64,000 nt of DNA from Meghimatium bilineatum (Eukaryota; Mollusca; Gastropoda; Stylommatophora; Philomycidae). A program made the position numbers and the translations under genes. The notes under the pieces were generated by a model. The model saw only the letters and a list, made by a program, of their open reading frames with translations, did no database searches and was not told the origin of the DNA. The stretch covers positions 43,654,094-43,718,093 of the forward strand of contig CM067306.1 in assembly GCA_034231615.1 (NCBI GenBank), written 5' to 3'. This document shows positions 22,270 to 33,899 of the stretch, one piece after another; position 1 is the stretch's first letter, and every line of letters begins with the position of its first letter.

Positions 22270-22510
22270 ACAACTATCATTATAAGGGAACTGTTTGCCA
22301 TGCGAATTATCTGCATAGTTGTACTGTTTGCTACAGAAATTATCAGCATAAGGAAACTGCCACTGGAACTATCAGCGTAAAGAACTGTATGCTATAGGAA
22401 CTATCCGCATGAGGGAACTGTTTGCCACACGAACTATCAGCGTTCCGAAATTATTTGCAACGGGAGCTATCAGCATACGGGAACTGTTTACCACAGGAAC
22501 TATAAGTATA
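22270..22510. repeat. Diverged minisatellite, about 31-bp unit, about 8 copies
   Basis: The unit resembles GGAACTGTTTGCCACACGAA followed by CTATCAGCATA. Units vary in length and sequence. It starts about 80 bp after the preceding array. Confidence 0.75.
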
Positions 22511-22749
22511 CATACACTTCGTCACATGCTTAAAGAGACTGAAATAATTTCACATTAAAGACCTATAATTGCCTAGTAGTTAGCTAAGCTATGTTGGATG
22601 TTAAGCGTAGTTATTGATCGTAGAAAAACAACACACCATTGCTTAAAATATATATTTGTTATTGTGGACCCAGAGTTTTGTTTTCCTTATTTAGGCAATG
22701 ATCTCATGCGAATTATCTAGCGTCCTGAAAGTGTTTGGTGCACATTCTT

Positions 22750-23275
22750 CCTAATTTTGTCATCTATGTTACAGTTTCTAATTTTGTCATCTATGTTCCA
22801 GTTTCTAATTTTGTCATCTATGTTCCAGTTTCTAATTTTGTCATCTATGTTCCAGTTTCTAATTTTGTCATCTATGTTCCAGTTTCTAATTTTGTCATCT
22901 ATGTTCCAGTTTCTAATTTTGTCATCTATGTTCCAGTTTCTAATCATGTAATCTCTAGGTTCATACTTCTAGTTCTGTAATCTAGGTTCCAGCTTCTAAT
23001 ACTGTTAAGTTCCAGATTCTAATTAATAGTGTCATCTATGGTTCAACTTCTATTTCTGTCACCTATGTCCCAGCATATATTTCTGTAATCTGTGTTCCAG
23101 CGTCTTATTCTGTCATCTATATTCCAGCTTCTAATTTTGTCATCTAGTTTCCGATTTTTAAACCTGTAATCTAGTTTCCAGCTTCTAATACTGCAATCTA
23201 GTTTCCAGCTTCTAATACTGTCATCAATGTTCTAGCTTCTCATCATGTCATCTAGGTTCCAACTTCTAATTAATT
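22750..23275. repeat. Minisatellite, 27-bp unit: 7 near-perfect then about 12 decayed copies
   Basis: The unit is TCTAATTTTGTCATCTATGT followed by TCCAGTT. Copies are nearly identical up to 22945 and then drift progressively to 23275. ORFs of 64-81 codons in several frames are periodic artefacts. Confidence 0.9.
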
Positions 23276-23299
23276 GTCAACAATCTGTTATACAGAATA

Positions 23300-23445
23300 A
23301 GGTATAATAGCCAAGAACTGTGGAATACAGGACTAATACCCGACACCTGTGGAATACCGGTCTAATACCCTACAATTATGAAAAACGGGTCCAATATCCG
23401 ACACCTATGGAATACCGGTCTAATACCGGACAATTTTGGAATGAG
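23300..23445. repeat. Short minisatellite, about 30-33-bp unit, about 4.5 copies
   Basis: The unit resembles GGAATACCGGTCTAATACCC followed by GACACCTAT. Confidence 0.75.
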
Positions 23446-23508
23446 AGACTCATTAACACAATTCCGTGAATTCGAATTCCTTTATCTTTACTCACTTCCA
23501 GAATATTT

Positions 23509-23546
<38 letters not shown>
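23509..23546. repeat. (TC)n microsatellite
   Basis: About 36 bp of CT dinucleotide. Confidence 0.95.
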
Positions 23547-23547
<1 letters not shown>

Positions 23548-23579
23548 GTCTGTCTCCCTCTCCCTGGTCTCGTTTACGA

Positions 23580-25035
23580 TGTAGGACTGCGCAACTTTCT
23601 GTCACCCGATTATAGAAAACAAACATTGTGCAGTTTTTCTTTCATGCCACACTGTTACGCATGTTATGTTTGTATTGTCTCTTTTCATTTAGACATTTCC
23701 AATTAATTTTTAAGCAATTTCGGACTTGTCTACTTGATTTAATGTCTACTTGACTTGTCTACTTGACTATAGGTTTAATGAAAAACAATCATGATTGTTT
23801 TCCTATTGCCTAGTATTAATCTATCTTCATTATGTTAATCTCACATGTTGTGTGCGCTGGATGCTGTGATAGAAATTGATTCTCAGTGGGAGATTAGACA
23901 CAAGTCGAACTACTAGACACCATCAAAACTGAACGCTTAGCCAATATTTCCGTCGTTGTAAGCCCATGTTTCTTCCTGTACCAATCCGTCAGCTCTCAGC
24001 GCTGTAACTTTCATTTCGCCCAGCCGCCCTCTGATGCCACGCACCAGTTGTTGGGCAATGCATTTTGCATACGTTACTAGCCCCTTGGTAGATTAAAAAG
24101 TTACTGCTTCGGTGACATATATTTTAGATAGACACTATGGTGCGTCTGTTGCACGATGATACTATGGTGCTGGTACTGTATTAAACACTATGGTGTTGGG
24201 CCTACCAAGAATTATCAACAAATATTCACTTTTTTATTCTTTACTTTAAAAAATTTGCATTTTCATAAATCTCGTAGTAACTATTTTCGTACACAGCTTA
24301 CATTTTGTGTTTATTGGCTATAGTTTTTTTACAGCAACATTGGTAGGGATAATAGTGGAAATAACTGTTAGTATAGTCTAAATTTTTTCATGTGCGATTT
24401 TCTCCAGAATATTGACATTTTTACACCATATCTTCCAGTATATCAGGTATTGTAAGGTAATCTAATATTATTTTCAGTGAATGTGCATATGTTCTAAAGC
24501 TGAAACAAGAACCACTTTCACTGTGCTTACGTTTAAATATAAAAATGAATAAATACTATTCAATTGCAAAAATCGGCCCATTGTTTTGGTAATTTTTCAG
24601 CACAATTTTTGAGAATATTTTACTACATAGTTATTTCCAAGGTTCAGATTCAAAAGACTGTTGAGGTCTAATTACTTCATTTTGAGACTAGGCACTAAAA
24701 TTAAGTAATCTGGAGTGCAAAAACCAGCATCAAGCAGTACATTTGGATATTTAAATGTGTCTTAATTATTTAATTATATAATATTTGAACTAAATAGTCC
24801 ATGAATTTTCAACCAACAATAATGTATACCATATTCCCAGTATATGTTCTACTATGGGGCAACATTTTATTTGAATCTATGCAGAATTCAATGGTTTACA
24901 AAACTATAGATGCGTAACTACTCCGCTGGTTAGGTCGAATCCCTTAAGCTACATGACATTATTTCATATGTAAATAGTTTATCATCGTATACACATGCTA
25001 CAGTACTTCTTTTTTGGGATCATGTACACATGCAA
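23580..25035. other. Unassigned AT-rich sequence
   Basis: About 1.45 kb without a recognisable gene or element. A slightly more complex patch at 23900-24080 (CAGCGCTGTAACTTTCATTT nearby) shows no open frame of note. Confidence 0.35.
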
Positions 25036-25165
<130 letters not shown>

Positions 25166-25284
25166 GTGGAATATGCTCTTACCCTAGTCACGACAAAGCT
25201 GTTAACTCGTAAACTAAACTCATAATTTTTTCTGATGTATGGATTTTCTGCAATATAAATACGTTCAGTATGTTGCCATTGCTT

Positions 25285-25350
25285 TTTGTACATATAGTTG
25301 CGCAGTTACCTGCTGTGTGGTTTGAACCTCGTAATGTGATCATGGTGACA
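25285..25350 (-). mobile_element. SINE4 head fragment, minus strand
   Basis: The reverse complement reads CACATTACGAGGTTCAAACC then ACACAGCAGGTAACTGCGC. This matches CCGCGTTCATATCCCACAGC then AGGCAATTGTGC at 51019-51050. The shared core is a Pol III B-box-like GGTTCAAACC. It is short, so confidence is limited. Confidence 0.45.
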
Positions 25351-25374
25351 CCTTCTTTACCACCCCATTACATA

Positions 25375-25605
25375 GGCTGTATAATTCAGGGACTTATGTC
25401 AAAATTAAACACCTACCATGGCAGACCCACAACAAAGAAGGAATTTAAAGCTTAAAAGTAAGAAATCGAAAAAATCACATAATTTGTTTCACATTTATAA
25501 AGAAATATATGACTTGTTTAAATATATGTTTCACATATTTAGATATATATTTCACATTTTAGACAAATGTTTTAAATTCAAACAATGTAATTGGTATATA
25601 AAAGT
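25375..25605 (+). repeat. Dispersed repeat R5, plus-strand copy
   Basis: It contains TTCAGGGACTTATGTCAAAA, TTAAACACCTACCATGGCAG, ACCCACAACAAAGAAGG and, further on, ACAAATGTTTTAAATTCAAA. All have counterparts, reverse-complemented, at 29210-29432. Downstream of the conserved head both copies carry TTTCACATATTTAGATATAT modules. Confidence 0.7.
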
Positions 25606-25694
25606 GTTAATAACACTTATAAGTGTTAATACATATAAAAACAATCTCATATTTTGGCAAGTACTATTATATATTTATATTCTAGTATATTATA

Positions 25695-25905
25695 CTTATA
25701 TTCTAGTAATCTGTTATCGCCCTGGAGTAGTAGCTAGTCGTTCACTTTGTGTTCCAGAGCTTGCGTGTTCGAAACCCGCTCACGACGTCTTATTAACACA
25801 GATATTTTAGTCCCTGGGCGTTATCTTAGCTACGGCATGACTTGCTATGAGTGGTACTCTCTGCACATGGAGTGCCGCTTCATTGAGAGGGAAAGGTACA
25901 TATGG
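25695..25905 (+). mobile_element. tRNA-derived SINE3
   Basis: The head has GCCCTGGAGTAGTAGCTAGT with an imperfect A box, then a strong B box GTTCGAAACCC (about 25769-25779). A body with GGGCGTTATCTTAGCTACGG and GTACTCTCTGCACATGGAGT follows. The body recurs, inverted, at 8836-8930. It is not a functional tRNA because no acceptor stem or anticodon arm closes convincingly. Confidence 0.6.
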
Positions 25906-25969
25906 ATTAATCTGAGTACAGTAAAGTCAATCATCTACATTTCATCCTGGTCAACCTTTTATTAACGCT

Positions 25970-26740
25970 ATCGTGTATTTTACTAGAGCATATTTGCCAA
26001 TATTATTTCATGTGATTTATGCCACAATCTCATACAGAGTCGGAATGTCTTTTCTTTCAATGATCCCTTGAACATTCTCGGTATCTGACTCGAAAATAAT
26101 AATAGATTAGAAACATTTGTGTACCCGAGTTTACTTTAGTATATGTTGGCTAAATGTTGATGACGTACGTTTTCCTGTTTATTTTTAAAATATACGATAT
26201 CCAGGTCTTCCATAAAGTCGGTGTGCACTGATTTAGAAATGAAATATTCATGCTAAATTGTATTTTATTGAAAGTTGTGCATGTGTACTTTCCAGTGTAC
26301 ATGTAGACTCCGTTGTTAGCAATTAGCTGCAACTCACAGTATAGAGTACAACTTGACTCAGCTGTTAGCTGCACTCGGAGTCAGTTGCCATTAGCTGACC
26401 AAGAATGGTGATAACCATCGAAAAAAGAATATATGAAGTGGAATAACTGATGACTGATGGAGGTAAATATAAGGAAGCCGCTATTGCAAAATGTGTGCCA
26501 ACGTTTCCAGATGCACAATTCCCTTAGCTCAATGCCGTTATAAATTTCATAAACATGTTTTGTGATATGGTAGTGCGCATGATGCTCATCGTGAAGAAAT
26601 CCTATTAAATACGTATTCATATCCACTATAAAATTATCTAGAGATCATGTATATTTATGAGGTCATTGAGAACATCCAATTTATGGACACCATGTACAAT
26701 AATTTCCATGCCTTGACAACACCAAACACATTATGTGTAT
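25970..26740. other. Unassigned AT-rich sequence
   Basis: Between 26280 and 26400 a short motif (GTTAGCTGCAACTC / GTTAGCTGCACTC) occurs twice. No gene or element is recognised. Confidence 0.35.
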
Positions 26741-26744
26741 ATGA

Positions 26745-26995
26745 TAACAATGAAAGGTGGATTTATATGGAACATGCAATTAGAATGAATTTAAATAGAT
26801 TGCCACTATAAACACTCAAATGTGGGCCAGATGGCAAGAACAAAAGAGAGGAAGAGCACGATAAACATTTCGCACAACAACCATCAAGGAGGATATGAGT
26901 CTCAACTATTTGCATGGATTACACACAACATCATCACATAGCTAGAACTTTAGAGCATTGTTTTCTGCCTGTTGTCCTGGTTTATGCATGCATCT
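26745..26995 (+). mobile_element. LINE 3' fragment (family B-like), plus strand
   Basis: Reads ERWIYMEHAIRMNLNRLPL, then a stop, then TLKCGPDGKNKR, matching W.GH.LRM.PNRLP..ALKW.PDGKRKRGRP. In another frame FRTTTIKEDMSLNYLHGLH matches TWRRT.EKDMS..... Stops and at least one frameshift are present. Confidence 0.6.
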
Positions 26996-27045
26996 GTCGC
27001 TGACGGAATATATATAGATTAGACAGACACAGAGAGATATTTATA

Positions 27046-27130
27046 TAAATGGATGGATGGATATAAATAGATGAATGGATGATTGATATATAGATGGATA
27101 GGATGGGATGGATAGATGAGCGGATGGACA
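27046..27130. repeat. (GATG)n-like microsatellite
   Basis: Imperfect GGAT/GATA/GATG tetranucleotides over about 85 bp. Confidence 0.85.
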
Positions 27131-27134
27131 GACA

Positions 27135-27865
27135 AAAGGAGATAGTTAAATAAAATACAATTTATCTTTACTTATTTCCTCTTTCACAAGAAATGAATGT
27201 TTGGTTTCTCCTGTACAATGTTCAAATCACGGAAAGTTTTTTTAAGTTCATGTAATGATTACTAACAAATGGGTTGAAAAAATTGATAAAAGAAAAGTAA
27301 AACAATCGAGAATATATTTTAATACGTTCGAAATAATGAAATATACAGTATATATGTGGCGTATGTTATTGATTATCTAGCGAGGCACGATGTATTGAAT
27401 ACGAACGTGAGCTAAGCTGGACGGGTCTTTCCTTTGCTCTGGTCAATTTCTCTCAGTGAGGAAAAGACGTTTCGATCAGTCAGTGTCGTGGTCTTTGTAT
27501 TGATCAAGAGGAAAAGTAAAAATCAATACCAGCTTCAGGGTGCTACAGCAGATCAAGAATACGGTTGCCATTCTGATCAGTTACTGGAAGGCTCTGAGTA
27601 ATCTTCCATTTACACAAAGATAGTGTCTCATTTCTCCTACATTTTTGTTCCGTCCATAACACCTTCATTGCTTTCAGATGAACACAGTATTAGCTGCATA
27701 TGAACATGATTCTATACTTTGTATCTCTGCTAGAAATAGAGTAAAATATAGTTCGTGTAAGAAGGTGTGTCTGAGAACAAAAACTGAGTTCACTGGCGAT
27801 GATAATGAAACCTGAGTATGCAATGACGAAGAATAAGAGCCTCATACATGATTACGAGCTGTTAT
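27135..27865. other. Unassigned sequence with an isolated CGAAACGTC motif
   Basis: No coding frame is recognised. On the minus strand at about 27466-27486 the sequence ACTGACTGATCGAAACGTCT resembles the CGAAACGTC element found in the palindrome at 15178-15714. It lies downstream (minus strand) of a decayed RT-like region, as expected if both were parts of one retroelement, but this is weak. Confidence 0.3.
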
Positions 27866-27868
27866 TGT

Positions 27869-28640
27869 TTAGTGTCGGCCCCCTGCCATCACTCTAAATG
27901 CTGAGATAACTTTGCTGGCTTCTATGATACGATGGACTTGATCCACAAGATCAAATCTCACACCTGGTATTGTTGTGATGAAGTCATGACTGTACTGTAA
28001 CCTCTCATCTCCACAGTTGGCGTCGAAGACCTTACGATGTGGTTGAACAATGTCCTCGCTGTTTTCGTTTGGTTGATCACTGCCCCGAAAAGAACACACC
28101 AAGAGGTCATACGGTCTGATTCGGTACTGCTTTACTAGTTTATATTATGATCCTTCCCTGTCTATATACCAGGATAAAGTCTTCAACAGACAGCGTTGTT
28201 CCTGTGTCGTCATCTGCTGTTGTATGATGGTCATAGTGTACACATTGAATAGGATTAGAGAGAGTGAGATTCCCGTGATAGACCAGTCCGTATTGCTACG
28301 TATTTAGATGTTCAACACCCGTACATGTGAGCGAGCCACCTGTTTCTCGAGCAACACCGCTGGTATCCATGCATATTGATAAATTACTCTCTGCGTAAAA
28401 AACGTTTCTCTGTTGTACGCATCCTCTAGAAAATGATGTTATGTACTTAAAGTTGTATAGTGCAGATTAAGAGACTGGGGAATAAACAGAACGAGACGAT
28501 GCGCATCGTCCATGGTTACACCAAGGACACACCTTGTGAATCTGAGGTCTACTATGATTTTCCGAATGTATATCACATAATTTATATGTGATATTCCGTG
28601 CATATCACAGAGTGCGTTTCTACACATACCAACCATTAGA
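27869..28640 (-). pseudogene. Decayed reverse transcriptase-like sequence, minus strand (tentative)
   Basis: On the minus strand one frame reads GISLSLILFNVYTMTI, like the RT motif G.PQGSVLSP.LFN.Y...I. Downstream an open 77-codon frame (27869-28102) begins MVCSFRGSDQPNENSEDIVQ, which could match the region after the active site in jockey-like RTs (K..VCSF......ANE......). The active-site block itself is not readable. Alternatively the 77-codon ORF is an unknown gene fragment. Confidence 0.3.
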
Positions 28641-29209
28641 CATCTAGCTCTCTCGGGTGAAGGTGAGCAGATTTTAGGGAAGCTAACCGTTGATTGGGTG
28701 CTGATAACTTTTTTTAAAAAATATGTGTGTAATACATCAATCCTAACGAAGGAATCCTAACAATCCTGGCGAATAATGGATACTTCTTCTGAATTTCTTT
28801 CAGGTAGCATTAAAAACCGTTATTACACGCAATAGTGAGTGCGGGGGACATACTGCTATCAGTGATTGTGATTTACATGTAGGGGATGTCCATGCACCAC
28901 CAGCAGTGAGCATGGGCCTTAACTGCTACATCATGCGGATGAACAGTTCACGAAACCGGTAGTACCTTCCTGTATCAACAAGCAGTCTAACGATGAAAGT
29001 GTTAACAGTATGTTATCCATGCACTGAAATAGCAAGTCTATTCCCACGCCTGCATGTTGAGTGATTGGCTATCTCCTGTTTGAAGATGTCAGTGTCCATG
29101 TCCGGTATATATAAGAGGATGTCTATAGATAACGTCAACAATTAGAGCATGTGGTGTCAAAGTTGAACAAGTTGGACATAAACTGACAAGGGGAAGATAA
29201 AAACTGACG
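28641..29209. other. Unassigned sequence
   Basis: No gene, repeat or element end is recognised. Confidence 0.3.
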
Positions 29210-29432
29210 TCATCAATTACAGCTTTTATATACCAATTAAATTGTTTGAATATGAAACATTTGTCTATAATTTGAAATATATATTTCAAAATGTGAAATA
29301 TATATCTAAATATGTGAAATAATTTATGTGGGTTTTTTCTATTTCATAGTTTTTATGCTGTAAAGTCCTTCTTTGTTTTGGGTCTGTCGTGGTAAGGTGT
29401 TTAATTTTGACATAAGCGGAGTCCCTGAATTA
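29210..29432 (-). repeat. Dispersed repeat R5, minus-strand copy
   Basis: The reverse complement carries GACTCCGCTTATGTCAAAAT, TAAACACCTTACCACGACAG and ACCCAAAACAAAGAAGGAC, matching 25375-25605. The AT-rich module with TTTCACATATTTAGATATAT is also present but rearranged. The two copies are inverted and 3.6 kb apart. Confidence 0.7.
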
Positions 29433-29900
29433 ATGACAGTTTTTGACAACGAGGCGGGGGAGGAGGAAGAATCGAATAAAAATTGCACTAAATTGTTTTA
29501 GACACCCTTTTTATTGACACCCTTTAACAATGAGTTAATACAAAAATACTATATCAATTTGTCATTTGACTTCCAACGTTTATTTATTTTTATGTCTATG
29601 TATAGGTACGTATTTCTTTAAGTCTCTTTTTTTACATATTTGGAAGATTTAACGTCACGTCAACCATTAATTATACAGCTTATTAGTGAATCAAATTAAT
29701 CTCTGACATCAAAGATGTGTAACACTCCCCAAAGCGCTCTCTAAAACTATTCGTTGTAAATAGTAAAGCCTTTCCTGGTGTTATTAAATGTAGCTGTTTC
29801 AGATTACGTATAACTGATTACATTGCATGTGTTCCGGTCCGTATAATCCTGATATTATTGTATTTACCAATAGTATTGATTGCTATTTCGCAAAGTATTA
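29433..29900. other. Unassigned AT-rich sequence
   Basis: A purine-rich patch (GAGGCGGGGGAGGAGGAAG) lies near 29451. Otherwise no features are recognised. Confidence 0.3.
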
Positions 29901-29903
29901 TCA

Positions 29904-29980
29904 TTGACGTCGACTGGTCTCTGCTTGTATTTAAATAAGGGTTCCTATAAAGAGCTTCCGGTCCTGGAAGGAAGGTTCAA
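29904..29980 (+). promoter_or_regulatory. Candidate promoter: CRE-like site and TATA box
   Basis: A TGACGTCG site lies in CATTGACGTCGACTGG, and about 40 bp downstream are TATTTAAATA and CCTATAAAGAGC. The spacing is that of a Pol II core promoter. It lies about 1.05 kb upstream of the ATG exon at 31032 on the same strand. Alternatively this is the U3/R part of an old LTR, since an AATAAA follows at about 30013. Confidence 0.25.
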
Positions 29981-31031
29981 TTAAGGACATAAAGAAGTGA
30001 AATCTTAAAACAAATAAACGAGTGGGTGTGCTTTGGTGAGCCGCGCGGAGACAAGGCAATTATATCGAGCGTGAGTAACAAAAAATAGGCATTTGTGGAC
30101 ATCGTGAAGTGGTAACGAGGAAGTGTGGAGGAAATGGTGGGAATTTGAGCAAGAGAACTTCAGATATCACATCTGTGCATGCTTTGAACCGGCACGCACG
30201 TGCGACTTCTGTCGTCAGGCAGTTTGACGGATCGATGAGCCACCGCGAGCAGGAGATATGATTCTCTACAACCAATCTAATCTTGTAGTTTGTGCTCGAG
30301 AGAATTCTTGGCGCTTGCCACCATCATGCGCTGGTAGTGTACATATAGGTCAGTCAGACTGAGTGACAGTAGATTATTCAGTCTCTCTAGGCATTGTTAG
30401 AGTAGTCTCCCTTAGGGATGTGCAATGTCTGCTAGTCAATCTACAGTAATCAGACTAGACTCGAGCTGCCTCAAACTCAACTTCTAAATGGACACAACGA
30501 AACACAGTGTGAGAGTGAAATAATTTAAATATTATTTATTTAGCGTTTTAGTTTCTTCATATTTTGTTTCACACGCTTAAATTATAGATTTTTCATTTTT
30601 TTTTAAAAGTGAAATATTGCCCGAGAACTATTTTACATAGAAAATGTTACCAACTGAACAAAACTTACTGTACGACTACGCGGTAAATGTTCAATGAAAA
30701 TAAAAATGTACGCAGTAAAGACTATAGCTACCAGTACTAGCTTATACAATAGTCTAGTATTGGTTATTCTATTTTGTGTATTCAGAGATTCATCTTGTTA
30801 AACAAAATACTGTGATATATTTTAAATAGGTCATTTCTTTTCTGCTACTGTTTCTGTCTGTGATATTATTTATTTAACAACGCCACCGTATGTCTTTCAC
30901 TTCAATCAGGCACGGAAGCTAATACTTCAACTTCATTATGTTGTTCATGTGTTTTAGATTATGTGAAATCAGTTAGACAACTGTGCACATCTAAGTAAAT
31001 ATGGAGTTATCGGACCCACATATACTTTTCA
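29981..31031. other. Mixed sequence: GC-richer patch 30020-30480, then AT-rich
   Basis: The 30020-30480 patch contains GGTGAGCCGCGCGGAGACAA and CACCGCGAGCAGGAGATATG and is clearly less AT-rich than its flanks. No domain is readable in any frame. It could be a 5' untranslated exon, an LTR remnant or a fragment of another element. From 30490 to 31000 nothing is recognised. Confidence 0.3.
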
Positions 31032-31121
31032 ATGGAAATTGATGCAATTTTAAAAGGATTTGAACCTCTGCCATCGGAGAGGAATCTTACAGATATACTA
31101 GTTAGTAATGCACTGGTCAAT
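31032..31121 (+). CDS. Candidate first coding exon of an unrecognised host gene
   Basis: An ATG in TTTTCAATGGAA opens 30 codons, MEIDAILKGFEPLPSERN continuing to LVSNALVN, and ends exactly at AAT|GTAAGTATG, a near-consensus splice donor at phase 0. There is an in-frame stop upstream. The composition is balanced and non-repetitive, unlike the rest of the region. The protein is not recognised. The next same-strand exon candidates are at 36120 and 36410, also phase 0, so all three could belong to one gene with a 5-kb intron full of repeats. No transcript evidence is available, and short ORFs ending at a GTAAGT arise by chance. Confidence 0.4.
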
Positions 31122-31439
31122 GTAAGTATGTTTCTATATTCAGTTATTTAATATTATCTGAATGCTTATTGAGTTCACATTTATAAAGTTGTTTGAATCC
31201 TGACATCAGTTCTTAGCATGATCTCTAATGTAACAACACGCAACAGATACAGGTCTGTCTCAAAGTTCTTCCATCTCCAGTCTTACATTCTCCTACTTCT
31301 CTGTTTTATCAATGTCCGTGTGTCCACCATCTCTTGCTTAGTTTAGTCACGTATTCCACAAATTATGTTTTTTATCACTACTACTTCGCAAATACTGCCT
31401 CGCTTGATGGTGTCACAATTGCTTAAGTGTCAAGACATA

Positions 31440-32295
31440 TAACATCGTTGTTGAATCAACAGTCGATCATATTCACAACTTTCTTTCATATTCACAACTT
31501 TCTTTAATATTCACAACTTTCTTTCAAATTTTTAGCTTTCATATTCAGAACTTTTAAATATAAAACTTACATTCATATTTACAACTCTTTCACATTCAAA
31601 ACTTTCTTTCATATTTACAATTTTCATATAAACAACTTTCATATTCACAATTTCTTATTCACAACTTTCATATTCACAATTTCTTATTCACAACTTTCAT
31701 ATTCACAATTTCTTATTCACAACTTTCATATTCACAATTTCTTATTCACAACTTTCATATTCACAATTTCTTATTCACAACTTTCATATTCGCAATTTTC
31801 TTTTCACAACTTTCATATACACAATTTTCTTTCACGGCGACAACTTTCGTATTCACAACTTTCTTTCACATTCACAGTTTTCATATTCACAAATATATTT
31901 TGCATTCACAACTTTCATATTCACAACTTGCTTTCACATTCAAAACTTTCCTTGCATATTCAAAACTTTCTTATTCACAACTTTCATATTCACAACATTT
32001 TTCACAATGACAGCTTTCATATTCCCAACATTAATATTGACAACTTTCTCTCACATTCACAACTTTCTTTGATGTTCACAAATTTCACGCTCACAATTTT
32101 CTTTTATATTCACAACTTTCATATTCAAAATTTTCAACAAAACAACTTTCTTAAAATTCAAAACTTTCATATACACAACTTTCTTTCAACTTCTTGCTCT
32201 CTTTCATATTTATAACTTTCTTTCACATTCACAACTTTATTTGATATTCACAGCTTTCTTTCACATTCACAACTTTATTTGATATTCACAACTTT
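31440..32295. repeat. Degenerate minisatellite, core about 14-29 bp, about 0.85 kb
   Basis: Built on ATATTCACAACTTTC and TTCTTATTCACAACTTTCAT. Five central units near 31640-31795 (CATATTCACAATTTCTTATT then CACAACTTT, 29 bp) are nearly perfect; flanks are scrambled. It lies within the presumed intron after 31121. Confidence 0.85.
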
Positions 32296-32545
32296 GAAGA
32301 GTATGAAAACATACATAGAAATAAAGGCATGGTAAGACGCATATTAGAGGGTAGAATTCCGGGTAGGAGAAGAAGAGATAAATTTAAAGATGGACATATC
32401 ACATCAAAGACTGTATGAAAATATAATTGGAGGAGTCAGGCAGATTGGCACAGAATAGAGTCGAGTTCAGTACATCAATTTCAAAGACCAGGTTCTGGAA
32501 AGAATATGTCAGGTGGCGCTGCTGATGATGATGAGTATGAAAAGA
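32296..32545 (+). mobile_element. LINE 3' end with (GAT)n tail, plus strand
   Basis: Reads KGMVRRILEGRIPGRRRRDK, the LINE motif LVR.ILEGRIPGKRGRGRPR, then WRSQADWHRI (W....DR..WR) in another frame. It ends in GCTGATGATGATGAG. An in-frame stop follows HITSKTV. Confidence 0.65.
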
Positions 32546-33070
32546 TAGCTGTATACAAACCTCTTTACTGCATCGAAGAAAGAAGATCATGGCTGGTAAT
32601 TCACTGGGATCGAAACAAACAGACACACACACGAGTTTATAATGGCTGGTGTCAGGCTAGTATCTCAGGCTGTATGAAATGTTTAATGATAACGTGAATG
32701 TTTAGTTATTTGAGTTTGAGTAGCTGATGCCAATCTGCCAGTTCTCTTATCAAATGTTGTATGTTCCACTGTTTTGTAAAGTGTATTGTCTTCTTTAATC
32801 TATTGTCGTATCATCTTTGTTATAGGAAAGCGAATTGTGAAAATAGTTTAGGTTTTGTTGATTTATATCTTATATGTAGAGGCGTATATCTTATTTACTA
32901 CACTTCTGATTTATTTGAACATTGATAGATTAATAATTGTGTCTTTAATTTTTTGTAAAAAAGCAAATAATGTATATTCATATTCTCCCCCCCCCCCACA
33001 AACATTCATTTCTCTTCCATGATTGTATGTTCCAACTATTCCTCTTTAATTGTATTTCCTGATTTGGGCT
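32546..33070. other. Unassigned AT-rich sequence
   Basis: A 63-codon frame (32506-32697) partly overlaps the LINE tail and shows no domain. A C-run lies at about 32988-32997. Confidence 0.35.
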
Positions 33071-33077
33071 ATCACCA

Positions 33078-33160
33078 TCGTAGATCCCAGTAGTCGATGG
33101 GGTAGCATTGATTCCTGTCATCGATGGGGTGGCATTGATCCCTGTCATCGATGGGGTGGA
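33078..33160. repeat. 27-bp tandem repeat, 3 copies
   Basis: The unit is CGATGGGGTGGCATTGATCC followed by CTGTCAT. Confidence 0.85.
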
Positions 33161-33271
33161 CTTAAATATTTTATATAAAGTGTGCGTACTTTTGTTACAT
33201 TACACAAGCGAAAATGATATTTACATGCAAGTAACAATGTCCAGAACTGACTTTTTAAATGAAAACCAAAT

Positions 33272-33895
33272 GTGCTATCTACAAAGTGTGCTATCTCACC
33301 GTCTACACAGTGTACTATCTCACCATCTACACAGTGTACTATCTCACCATCTACACAGTGTACTATCTCACCATCTACACAGTGTACTATCTCACCATCT
33401 ACACAGTGTACTATCTCACCATCTACACAGTGTACTATCTCACCATCTACACAGTGTACTATCTCACCGTCTACACAGTGTACTATCTCACCATCTACAC
33501 AGTGTACTATCTCACCGTCTACACAGTGTACTATCTCACCATCTACACAGTGTACTATCTCACCATCTACACAGTGTACTATCTCACCGTCTACACAGTG
33601 TACTATCTCACCATCTACACAGTGTACTATCTCACCGTCTACACAGTGTACTATCTCACCATCTACACAGTGTACTATCTCACCATCTACACAGTGTACT
33701 ATCTCACCATCTACACAGTGTACTATCTCACCATCTACACAGTGTACTATCTCACCATCTACACAGTGTACTATCTCACCATCTACACAGTGTACTATCT
33801 CACCATCTACACAGTGTACTATCTCACCATCTACACAGTGTACTATCTCACCATCTACACAGTGTACTATCTCACCATATACAAAGTGTGATGTC
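33272..33895. repeat. Minisatellite, 24-bp unit, about 26 copies
   Basis: The unit is TGTACTATCTCACCATCTAC followed by ACAG. Units are identical except for one A/G site (CACCATC or CACCGTC). The G variant occupies units 1, 8, 10, 13 and 15, so units 8-12 and 13-17 form the same five-unit pattern. Because 24 is divisible by 3 and no frame has a stop, ORFs of 210-304 codons run through it in several frames on both strands. None is a gene. Confidence 0.98.
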
Positions 33896-33899
33896 TCAC

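Noticed and set aside
27869..28102. 77-codon minus-strand ORF as a host gene
   Set aside because: Upstream frames carry an RT-like GISLSLILFNVYT segment, so decayed retroelement is more likely; listed only as a tentative pseudogene.
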